This document shows, one piece after another, positions 1 through 5,026 of a stretch of 5,026 nt of DNA. The notes beneath the pieces are model-generated. The model was not told where the DNA came from, did no database searches, and saw nothing but the letters and a program-made list of their open reading frames with translations. Position 1 is the stretch's first letter. Each line of letters opens with the position of its first letter. The DNA is from Bacteroidia bacterium (GTDB lineage Bacteria; Bacteroidota; Bacteroidia; NS11-12g; UBA9320): NCBI GenBank assembly GCA_013042025.1, contig JABDQY010000202.1, forward strand, positions 1 to 5,026, written 5' to 3'. A program made the translations under genes and the position numbers.

Positions 1-403
1 CCTTTAGACTAGAACCTCCTGTGCTAATTAAGTCTTCTAGGACCACAATTTTAGCGTCTTTGGCTACCTTACCTTCTAATTGTCTTTTTAGGCCATGTTC
101 CTTTGGTTTAGGGCGACAGTATGCATAGCTCAATTCCATTTCATCAGCTACTAAAGCACCCATTGCTATTCCAGCAGTAGCTACTCCAATAATGGCATCA
201 GCACTGGGAAACATTTCTAAAATCTTTGCTGCCATCATCTTTTTAATGCTTGCTCTATGCTCTGCATAGGATAGCACCGTACGATTATCGCAGTAGATTG
301 GGGAATTCCACCCACTAGACCATTTGAAAGGCTCTGTAGGAGATAACTTAACAGCCCTTGTTTCTAACAATATTTTAGCGACTTTTGCCTCTGAATTAAT
401 CAT
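1..403 (-). CDS. pyrE: Orotate phosphoribosyltransferase, N-terminal 134 residues (3' end outside window)
   Basis: This enzyme transfers the phosphoribosyl group of PRPP to orotate, giving orotidine 5'-monophosphate in de novo pyrimidine synthesis in the cytoplasm. I translated it from an ATG at 403: MINSEAKVAKILLETRAVKL begins the protein, followed by FKWSSGWNSPIYCDNR (residues 26-41), the substrate-side segment usual in OPRTases. IIGVATAGIAMGALVAD (71-87) is the core strand and loop. RPKPKEHG (97-104) is the flexible catalytic loop with its Lys and His residues. VVLEDLISTGGSS (120-132) is the PRPP-binding motif of type I phosphoribosyltransferases. The family is about 205-215 residues long, so roughly the last 80 are missing beyond the left edge; no frameshift is seen. 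The gene diverges from the NUDIX gene with 16 bases between start codons, so its promoter must overlap the 5' end of that gene. The identification is firm from the motifs. Confidence 0.95.
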   Translation of the reverse strand, partial: MINSEAKVAKILLETRAVKLSPTEPFKWSSGWNSPIYCDNRTVLSYAEHRASIKKMMAAKILEMFPSADAIIGVATAGIAMGALVADEMELSYAYCRPKPKEHGLKRQLEGKVAKDAKIVVLEDLISTGGSSLK

Positions 404-416
404 CTGAATATGCCAA

Positions 417-443
417 CAAATGTATAGAATTTTTCACGGCAAA
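417..443 (-). promoter_or_regulatory. Candidate Bacteroidota-type promoter for pyrE
   Basis: On the minus strand, TACATTTG (424 down to 417) matches the Bacteroidota -7 consensus TAnnTTTG exactly. A TTTG at 443-440 could be the -33 element, but the 15-base spacer is shorter than the usual 17-23 or so. The -7 element lies 13 bases before the pyrE ATG, which would leave a very short leader, and it covers the ATG of the divergent NUDIX gene (420-422). The motif match is seen; promoter function is inferred, and the spacing is a real weakness. Confidence 0.35.
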
Positions 444-1049
444 CACCGCATATTATTGTCTTCGAACGAGAATGCTGGCTTTAATTTTGATCCAGATTTT
501 GTATTTAAAAAACCAAATGAGGAGCAAGTTAAGGAAGCACTAAGGGTGAGTAAAAAGTCAACCAAGCCTCTTAAAATTCAAATTGTTGGTAATCCTGATA
601 AATTGTTAAAAAAAGTTTTTCTTGAATTTAAGTTGGTAGAGGCTGCCGGGGGTATCGTTGAAAACGAAAAAGGTGAGATTCTATTAATGAAGCGTTTAGG
701 TAAATGGGATCTTCCAAAAGGTAAAGCCAAGAAAAATGAAAATATGGAAGAATGTGCTATTCGTGAAATAGAGGAAGAAACAGGGGCCAAACAATTATCA
801 ATAACTAGGCATTTCATGGAAACATACCATACCTACTTTAGGAATAATGAATGGCAAATCAAACATACACATTGGTTTTTAATTAAGTGTTTGGACGGAA
901 ATCACTTGGTGCCTCAAACAGCGGAAGACATAGAAGAAGTGCGATGGGTAAAACCAAAAAAAATTCACTTACCTATACTTCACACTTATCCTGCCATTCG
1001 AAGAATTCTAAAAGAATATAAGAAGATGCTTAAGAAAGCAACGGATTAA
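420..1049 (+). CDS. NUDIX hydrolase with N-terminal extension
   Basis: This is a cytoplasmic NUDIX-superfamily hydrolase of 209 residues; such enzymes cleave nucleoside diphosphates linked to another group X. The NUDIX box GX5EX7REUXEEXGU is complete at residues 101-123: G101, E107, R115-E116, E119-E120 and G122, with the metal-binding glutamates intact. It is preceded by AAGGIVENEKGEILLMKR (75-92) and KWDLPKGK (95-102), the usual strand and loop entering the box. The first 70 or so residues form an extra N-terminal segment seen in many Bacteroidota NUDIX proteins beside pyrE; I cannot assign it a function. The C-terminus is Lys-rich. The substrate cannot be read from sequence. The divergent pyrE neighbour makes nucleotide clean-up or sanitation plausible, but that is inference. 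The stop TAA shares four bases (TTAA) with the convergent coaD stop. The start at 420 is the first ATG of the frame and has no clear Shine-Dalgarno. Confidence 0.92.
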   Translation: MYRIFHGKHRILLSSNENAGFNFDPDFVFKKPNEEQVKEALRVSKKSTKPLKIQIVGNPDKLLKKVFLEFKLVEAAGGIVENEKGEILLMKRLGKWDLPKGKAKKNENMEECAIREIEEETGAKQLSITRHFMETYHTYFRNNEWQIKHTHWFLIKCLDGNHLVPQTAEDIEEVRWVKPKKIHLPILHTYPAIRRILKEYKKMLKKATD

Positions 1050-1519
1050 CCCTTCCCTATTTCTTCAAAAATTACTTCTGGGATGTATTTCTTGTAAGCC
1101 CCTTTGTAACGAATTAGGTCTCGGACTATGGTTGAGCTTACCGAAGAATTTTTCTGATCACTCATCACAAAAACACTTTGCACTGATCTAGTAAGATCTT
1201 CATTTACGTATGCAATTTGTTGTTCATAGGTGAAGTCTTGAGTTGTTCTAAGGCCTCTAAGAATAAAATCTGCTCCAATAGATTCTGCAAAGGTCGCCGT
1301 AAGTCCTTCATAGTGCATTACCGATACTCTCGGATTACTTTCAAACAGTTTTTCGAGCCATTTTGTGCGTTGATCTAGCGTAAATAAGTGCTTTTTGTTT
1401 GCGTTAATTCCAATTGAAACTACCACTTCATCAAAGAGTTTCAGTCCTCGTTCAACAATGTCAAGGTGTCCATTGGTAAATGGATCAAAAGTTCCTGGGA
1501 AAATTGCTTTTTTGCTCAT
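1046..1519 (-). CDS. coaD: Phosphopantetheine adenylyltransferase
   Basis: CoaD joins 4'-phosphopantetheine and ATP to give dephospho-CoA and pyrophosphate, the penultimate step of coenzyme A synthesis in the cytoplasm. The 157-residue product has the usual family length. FPGTFDPFTNGH (7-18) holds the nucleotidyltransferase T/HxGH-type signature with T10 and H18. K42 in NANKKH matches the conserved substrate-binding lysine. ILRGLR (86-91) carries R88 and R91, E99 lies in DFTYEQQ, and SSVSSTIVRDL (125-135) is the C-terminal ATP-binding segment. Every key residue I can align by eye to E. coli CoaD is present. The start ATG lies 5 bases after the rsmD stop, so the two genes are probably co-transcribed; rsmD and coaD are neighbours in many bacteria. 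No hairpin terminator follows it: the stop overlaps that of the convergent NUDIX gene. Confidence 0.97.
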   Translation of the reverse strand: MSKKAIFPGTFDPFTNGHLDIVERGLKLFDEVVVSIGINANKKHLFTLDQRTKWLEKLFESNPRVSVMHYEGLTATFAESIGADFILRGLRTTQDFTYEQQIAYVNEDLTRSVQSVFVMSDQKNSSVSSTIVRDLIRYKGAYKKYIPEVIFEEIGKG

Positions 1520-1524
1520 TAGTG

Positions 1525-2055
1525 TTATTCAAATTTAAAGAAAGAAAATGTACTTTGACCATATTTCCTACTATCGTAACAACTAGGATGCTTTATTGGC
1601 ATTGCGGTTTGGTGCTCCAAAATAAATACACCACCTGATTTCAAGAAATTTCCATTGGTAATTGTTTCTAATAAATCATGTATTTCTTGGCTTGCATTAT
1701 ATGGAGGATCAGCAAATACTATATCAAAGCTGGCTTCACATCTTTTAAGGAATGTTAACACAGCAGTTTGTTTTAATTGAATCTCACAATTGAGTTTTTG
1801 AATATTAGCTTGAATATAGCGTATAGACTTAAAACTTGAATCAACAGCTATTACATTTGATCCTCTTGATACAAATTCCATAGCTATACTACCTAAGCCA
1901 GAATACAAGTCTAAGACATCAATCTCATCCAAGTAATAATGCAGGTCTAGGATATTAAACAATGCTTCCTTGCCTCTATCTGTGGTAGGTCGGGCATGAG
2001 GCATATTTTTTTGAGGAAATTGAAAACCTTTGTATTTTCCACTTATAATACGCAT
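1525..2055 (-). CDS. rsmD: 16S rRNA (guanine(966)-N(2))-methyltransferase, RsmD family
   Basis: RsmD methylates N2 of G966 (E. coli numbering) of 16S rRNA in the assembled small-subunit particle, using S-adenosylmethionine. The 176-residue product starts MRIISGKYKG, the typical N-terminus, which supports the ATG at 2055. ARPTTDRGKEALFNIL (21-36) is the conserved RsmD substrate segment. VLDLYSGLGSIAMEF (47-61) is motif I of the SAM-binding Rossmann fold, and VIAVD (68-72) ends with the acidic residue expected to hold the SAM ribose. FADPPY (114-119) is the catalytic motif IV of N-methyltransferases acting on exocyclic amino groups. The 5' end overlaps the DUF3822-like gene by 13 bases, and coaD follows after 5 bases, so translation of the three is likely coupled. 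The exact target base is assumed from the family and not shown by the sequence. Confidence 0.94.
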   Translation of the reverse strand: MRIISGKYKGFQFPQKNMPHARPTTDRGKEALFNILDLHYYLDEIDVLDLYSGLGSIAMEFVSRGSNVIAVDSSFKSIRYIQANIQKLNCEIQLKQTAVLTFLKRCEASFDIVFADPPYNASQEIHDLLETITNGNFLKSGGVFILEHQTAMPIKHPSCYDSRKYGQSTFSFFKFE

Positions 2056-2792
2056 TGTGCAAAAAACGTAGCTTGAAGAAATTCCGCTTTTAAATCATGA
2101 TGCTCAAGAGGCAAAAATGAATTATCAACTACCACATTGGTTAGATTCAGAGGAGGCAAATAGTTCTTAAATAGGGAATGATAGCTTTCATGTCGTCCCT
2201 TTGAAGTAAGGCATTCAAAATGAACCTTATCCGCAGGCATTTCCATCTGTTCGATAAGTAACATAACATAGTAGAACAACTCATCTAAATCATCGGCAGG
2301 ATAGCGATTTGCAATTCTTAATTTCCCCTCCTTGATACAAAAGATGCTTACGGTATTGCCAACGGTGTAGAAATAAACCGCATGCTGATATCCTTTCTGT
2401 AAAAATGCTTGATAAACAAGAGAGATATCGGATACCACATTAGCATTTACTAAGTTTTTAATTACATGTTGAACATTTGGAGTAAGGTTATGAATTACCC
2501 TAAAATCTTCAAGTTCATCAGTCTTAAGTTCATCGAATGAATCAAAATTCAAGTTATAAAATGCTTTGAAATCATTATCAGATAAACTAGCCAGCACAAA
2601 GTTCTGTGCTACTGAAATACATGTAGTTTTGGAAAATATTGAACTGCTAATGGCACTAGGAATGTCGGAAGAATTGGGTTGAATTTCGCAATATTTTAAG
2701 GTATTCTCTTTGCTATATACAAAATAAAAAATTGCACCCGGGAAAAAGCTAACTACCAGTATATCACTAACTGAATTGTGGTAAGCAGCCAT
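2043..2792 (-). CDS. DUF3822-like conserved protein of unknown function
   Basis: The 249-residue protein has no signal peptide or membrane helix and should be cytoplasmic. It resembles the Bacteroidota family DUF3822 in length, in its position directly upstream of rsmD, and in its pattern: alternating short hydrophobic strands in the first half, then FYTVGNTVSIFCIKEGKLRI (141-160), then ANRYPADDLDELFYYVMLLIEQMEM (161-185), a segment with paired Tyr residues before a helix, then a strand and SLFKNYLPPL (206-215). I recall an actin/Hsp70-like ATPase-type fold being suggested for this family, but I see no clear nucleotide-binding motif and cannot confirm it. There is no established function. It overlaps rsmD by 13 bases and begins 6 bases after the upstream gene, so it is probably part of the operon. 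A role tied to rRNA modification is only a guess from position. Family assignment is by eye. Confidence 0.75.
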   Translation of the reverse strand: MAAYHNSVSDILVVSFFPGAIFYFVYSKENTLKYCEIQPNSSDIPSAISSSIFSKTTCISVAQNFVLASLSDNDFKAFYNLNFDSFDELKTDELEDFRVIHNLTPNVQHVIKNLVNANVVSDISLVYQAFLQKGYQHAVYFYTVGNTVSIFCIKEGKLRIANRYPADDLDELFYYVMLLIEQMEMPADKVHFECLTSKGRHESYHSLFKNYLPPLNLTNVVVDNSFLPLEHHDLKAEFLQATFFAQCVL

Positions 2793-2798
2793 TGAGAA

Positions 2799-3344
2799 TT
2801 ATCTTCTTTTCCAGTTACCTCTGTAGTTAACTTCTACAATCGAACCAACTTTAAGAGGATTGTTTTCTGCTTTTCTTTCACGACTAAAAGGTTGTGGATC
2901 TATTACTTCAAACACCGGAACTGTTGCATTGTTAGAGACAATTGTTTTAGCATTCATAATAAATTCCGTTTTATCATCCAATAATGGAACATATCGAATA
3001 TTTTCAATATCCACGTCTTTAAACAATGAATCCTTTATCGGAATAAACTCTTCTTCTGTTCTGTAAACTGTTGTAGAATCATCTTCACTTCCATATTGAA
3101 CAATAATCTTCATTTTACCATTCTGCATAAAATCAATAAGGGTATCAAAACTAGCTGTAAAGCGATTATTTTCTTGTCTAAATGCTACTTGTGCATCCCG
3201 AATAACAGATAATTTATCAATTACTAATTGCTCATTTTTTTCGACTTGTTTTGCGTAGCGTACAGGTTCAGCAATTGAATTATAAGTCAAGTATGCTAAA
3301 ACAGCAATTGCAATTAATAAAACGACTCTAATAACGTATTTCAT
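2799..3344 (-). CDS. Single-pass membrane-anchored protein of unknown function with pseudopilin-like segment
   Basis: I do not recognise a named family for this 181-residue protein. Residues 4-22 (VIRVVLLIAIAVLAYLTYN region) form one hydrophobic helix right after a short Met-Lys start, so it is likely an N-terminal membrane anchor with the rest outside the cytoplasm. There is no lipobox Cys and no prepilin-peptidase motif (Gly before the helix, Glu at +5). Residues 33-73 look helical, and LSVIRDAQVAFRQENNRF (45-62) followed by FDTLIDFM (66-73) resembles the amphipathic helix and following loop of type IV pilin and pseudopilin-like proteins. The remainder is strand-rich and polar, ending in a basic tail NWKRR. 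It is the first gene of the probable four-gene cluster, 6 bases ahead of the DUF3822-like gene, and follows the only intergenic gap with promoter candidates. That it is a real gene is well supported by length, membrane helix and context; its role is unknown. Confidence 0.8.
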   Translation of the reverse strand: MKYVIRVVLLIAIAVLAYLTYNSIAEPVRYAKQVEKNEQLVIDKLSVIRDAQVAFRQENNRFTASFDTLIDFMQNGKMKIIVQYGSEDDSTTVYRTEEEFIPIKDSLFKDVDIENIRYVPLLDDKTEFIMNAKTIVSNNATVPVFEVIDPQPFSRERKAENNPLKVGSIVEVNYRGNWKRR

Positions 3345-3410
3345 TGTTTATTGTGTAACAGATTGATGGCAATATTAAGCAAAATGTATGAAAATTTTTT
3401 TGAGCCTAGA

Positions 3411-3438
3411 ATATTAATTTGTTAAAGATATGTTTCAA
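3411..3438 (-). promoter_or_regulatory. Candidate promoter for the four-gene cluster ending in coaD
   Basis: The cluster needs a start signal between the atp terminator and the ATG at 3344. On the minus strand two overlapping candidates are visible: TATCTTTA (3430 down to 3423), one base off the Bacteroidota TAnnTTTG element, and a TTGAAA (3438-3433) with a 16-base spacer to TAATAT (3416-3411). Neither comes with a well-spaced -33 TTTG, and the DNA here is so AT-rich that chance matches are expected. The location is reasonable from gene layout; the exact boxes are uncertain. Confidence 0.3.
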
Positions 3439-3463
3439 GATACAAGTGTGTAACCTAAAACAT

Positions 3464-3493
3464 AAAAAAAGCCCGTATCAAGAGATACAGGCT
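3464..3493 (-). terminator. Intrinsic terminator after atpG
   Basis: Read on the minus strand, the stem AGCCTGTATC (3493-3484) and GATACGGGCT (3479-3470) pair over 10 positions, with one U-G wobble, around the four-base loop TCTT. A run of T follows (3470-3464). The stem starts 23 bases after the atpG stop. Read on the plus strand, the wobble becomes a C-A mismatch, and a T run also follows at 3497-3502, but no plus-strand gene ends nearby. The geometry is that of a Rho-independent terminator closing the ATP synthase operon. Confidence 0.9.
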
Positions 3494-3516
3494 TACTTTT
3501 TTCATTGATTTTTTAG

Positions 3517-4404
3517 TTATCCTTCTAATGCAGCCGCACCACCAACAATTTCCAAAATTTCTTTGGTAATTGCAGCTTGACGTGCTTGATTGTATTGAAG
3601 TTTTAAGTTGTAAATAATCTCTCCAGCATTTTCCGTTGCTTTGTCCATTGCAACCATTCGGCTACCATGCTCAGAAGCAAGGGAATCAAGCATTGTTCTA
3701 TAAAGCTGTGTTTTTACCGCTCTAGGTATTAATGTATATAACAACTCAGTTTTTGATGGCTCAAAGGTGAAGTCAGCAAGAAAAGAAGACTTCTCTTCTT
3801 CCTTACCTTCAAACGCTTCAATTTCAACTGGAAGTAATTTCTCCGCAGTTACAATTTGAGTTGCAGCATTTTTAAATTTATTGTAAACAACCCTCACTTC
3901 ATCATACTTTTCATCAAGGAAATCTTGAATAACTTCTTCCCCAATTTTAAAGGCAGCATCTGCATCTAAATCTTGGAATACCGCCATATGTGAAGTATCC
4001 ATTGTTAAGCTAGATCTTTTGAAGAACTCATATGCCTTTTTACCTAAAAACATAACCGTAACATCGGAGTCACCATTGTATTTATCAGTTTTGAGGCTAT
4101 TAACTTCCTTAATAACATTGGAGTTAAACCCACCACATAATCCTCTATCACTAGAGTTTACTATAAGAAGAATATTCTTTCTTTCTCGATGTGTGAAATA
4201 ACCCTGAAGGCTTTGTTCATCTTTAGCAGCTTCTGCTAAATTCATTAATATGCCGTTTAATTTATCGGCATAAGGTCTCATTTGAGTAATTGCTTGTTGA
4301 GCTTTACGCAATTTAGTAGCAGATACCATTTTCATGGCCTTTGTAATCTGCTGTGTAGATTGTGTACTAGCTATACGGGTTCTTACTTCTTTAAGATTTG
4401 CCAT
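3517..4404 (-). CDS. atpG: F1Fo ATP synthase gamma subunit
   Basis: Gamma is the rotating central stalk of F1: its two long terminal helices form a coiled coil inside the alpha3-beta3 ring and couple proton flow through Fo to ATP synthesis at the membrane. The 295-residue product is of family length. The N-terminal helix MANLKEVRTRIASTQSTQQI, continuing into TKAMKMVSATKLRKAQ (21-36), and the C-terminal helix from about 233 to 293 with SLASEHGSRMVAMDKATENA (241-260) and YNQARQAAITKEILEIVGGA (271-290) match bacterial gamma closely. DRGLCGGFN (86-94) is the conserved Rossmann-like core motif. An acidic stretch KEEEKSSFLADF (201-212) lies in the variable region. It starts 6 bases after the atpA stop with no Shine-Dalgarno visible. 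It is followed by a terminator and not by atpD, so the beta and epsilon genes are not downstream as in E. coli. Confidence 0.98.
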   Translation of the reverse strand: MANLKEVRTRIASTQSTQQITKAMKMVSATKLRKAQQAITQMRPYADKLNGILMNLAEAAKDEQSLQGYFTHRERKNILLIVNSSDRGLCGGFNSNVIKEVNSLKTDKYNGDSDVTVMFLGKKAYEFFKRSSLTMDTSHMAVFQDLDADAAFKIGEEVIQDFLDEKYDEVRVVYNKFKNAATQIVTAEKLLPVEIEAFEGKEEEKSSFLADFTFEPSKTELLYTLIPRAVKTQLYRTMLDSLASEHGSRMVAMDKATENAGEIIYNLKLQYNQARQAAITKEILEIVGGAAALEG

Positions 4405-4410
4405 AGTAAA

Positions 4411-5026
4411 TTAGGCTTTATAGTTTTTAGCAACTTCTGCTCCTACTGTTTCAATTGTTCCAGTGATATCACCGTCTAATTTTCCAGCAGTAAGTGCATC
4501 TAATATATCTTGATGATCTGATTCCATTTTCATAAGGAATTCTTCCTCAAACTTACGTACATCTGCTACATTTATATTTTTTAGTAAACCTTTAGTTCCT
4601 AAGTAAATAATTGCAACTTGCTTTCCAACAGTAAGTGGAGAATACTGAGGTTGTTTCAAAATCTCAACATTTCTAGAACCTTTATCCAATACACCTTTTG
4701 TTGCAGCATCAAGATCAGATCCAAACTTAGCAAAAGCTTCAAGCTCTCTGTATTGTGCCTGATCAAGTTTCAATGTACCCGCTGTCTTTTTCATAGACTT
4801 TGTTTGAGCAGCACCTCCCACACGAGAAACAGAAATACCAACGTTAATCGCCGGACGAACACCAGAGTTGAACAAGTCAGACTCCAAGAAAATTTGTCCA
4901 TCAGTAATCGAAATTACATTGGTTGGAATATAAGCAGAAACGTCTCCTGCTTGGGTTTCAATAATTGGTAATGCCGTTAGTGAACCACCACCTTTAACTT
5001 TTCCTTTTAGTGATTCAGGTAAATCG
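4411..5026 (-). CDS. atpA: F1Fo ATP synthase alpha subunit, C-terminal 204 residues (5' end outside window)
   Basis: Alpha carries the non-catalytic nucleotide sites of F1 and supplies an arginine to the catalytic sites on beta. The frame is open to the right edge: the visible part begins DLPESLKGKVKGGGSLTALP, then IIETQAGDVSAYIPTNVISI and TDGQIFLESDLF, all hallmark alpha-subunit sequence. ISVSRVGGAAQT (visible residues 64-75) is the conserved segment bearing the arginine finger (E. coli alpha Arg376 by family knowledge). The C-terminal helical domain follows, from LAQYREL-like QAQYRELEAFAKFGSDLD onward, and ends KNYKA. The whole protein should be about 525 residues, so the Walker A half lies outside the window. 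An internal TTG at 4887 can look like a start but is the Leu of IFLES. The gene is followed by atpG after 6 bases, as in the usual atp order. Confidence 0.98.
   Translation of the reverse strand, partial: DLPESLKGKVKGGGSLTALPIIETQAGDVSAYIPTNVISITDGQIFLESDLFNSGVRPAINVGISVSRVGGAAQTKSMKKTAGTLKLDQAQYRELEAFAKFGSDLDAATKGVLDKGSRNVEILKQPQYSPLTVGKQVAIIYLGTKGLLKNINVADVRKFEEEFLMKMESDHQDILDALTAGKLDGDITGTIETVGAEVAKNYKA

Noticed and set aside
578..817. 79-residue minus-strand open frame inside the NUDIX gene
   Set aside because: It lies opposite the conserved NUDIX box region, whose plus-strand frame fully explains the sequence.
2860..3066. 68-residue plus-strand open frame opposite the membrane-anchored protein gene
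   Set aside because: Low-complexity shadow frame without motif or start signal; the minus-strand frame fits the tight operon spacing.
3464..3502. The inverted repeat as a terminator for a plus-strand transcript
   Set aside because: No plus-strand gene lies upstream of it; the minus-strand reading has a full U-G-tolerant stem and sits just after the atpG stop.
4019..4479. Short plus-strand open frames opposite atpG and the atpA-atpG junction
   Set aside because: They are shadows of a highly conserved gene and show no recognisable protein features.
4411..4887. Reading the right-hand frame as a separate 158-residue gene starting at 4887
   Set aside because: The apparent start is a TTG coding for the Leu in the conserved alpha-subunit segment IFLESDLF, and the frame stays open with clear AtpA sequence to the window edge.
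4618..4971. 117-residue plus-strand open frame
   Set aside because: It is antisense to conserved atpA sequence, has no family resemblance and has Ser/Arg/Asn-rich shadow composition.
1..5026. A new defence, mobile or multi-gene accessory system
   Set aside because: All coding space is taken by core metabolic, ribosomal and ATP synthase genes plus two small conserved unknowns. No transposase, integrase, repeat array, RNA gene or unusual composition was seen.

Overview
The window looks like ordinary chromosomal housekeeping sequence from a member of the Bacteroidota, most likely a Flavobacteriales-type bacterium. The evidence is an AT-rich sequence, almost no Shine-Dalgarno motifs, a TAnnTTTG-type promoter candidate, a DUF3822-like protein (a family I know only from Bacteroidota), a NUDIX protein with a Bacteroidota-style N-terminal extension next to pyrE, and an ATP synthase cluster that ends at the gamma subunit.

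Layout from left to right. Positions 1-403 hold the N-terminal part of pyrE (orotate phosphoribosyltransferase) on the minus strand, cut by the window edge. Sixteen bases away and divergent is a plus-strand NUDIX hydrolase gene (420-1049). Its stop codon overlaps the stop of the convergent coaD gene. A tight minus-strand cluster follows, read right to left: a small membrane-anchored protein of unknown function with a pseudopilin-like stretch (2799-3344), a DUF3822-like protein (2043-2792), rsmD (1525-2055) and coaD (1046-1519). Junctions in this cluster are +6, -13 and +5 bases, so it is probably one operon. Its promoter should lie in the 172-base gap 3345-3516. The same gap holds a strong intrinsic terminator that closes the ATP synthase operon, of which atpG (complete) and the 3' part of atpA (cut by the right edge) are visible on the minus strand.

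The genes serve pyrimidine synthesis (pyrE), coenzyme A synthesis (coaD), 16S rRNA methylation (rsmD) and the F1 motor (atpA, atpG). I see no mobile element, CRISPR array, tRNA, rRNA, toxin-antitoxin pair or defence gene, and no sign of a new multi-gene system. The least understood items are the two uncharacterised proteins upstream of rsmD-coaD; these, together with the compact transcription signals, are the only parts worth a second look.
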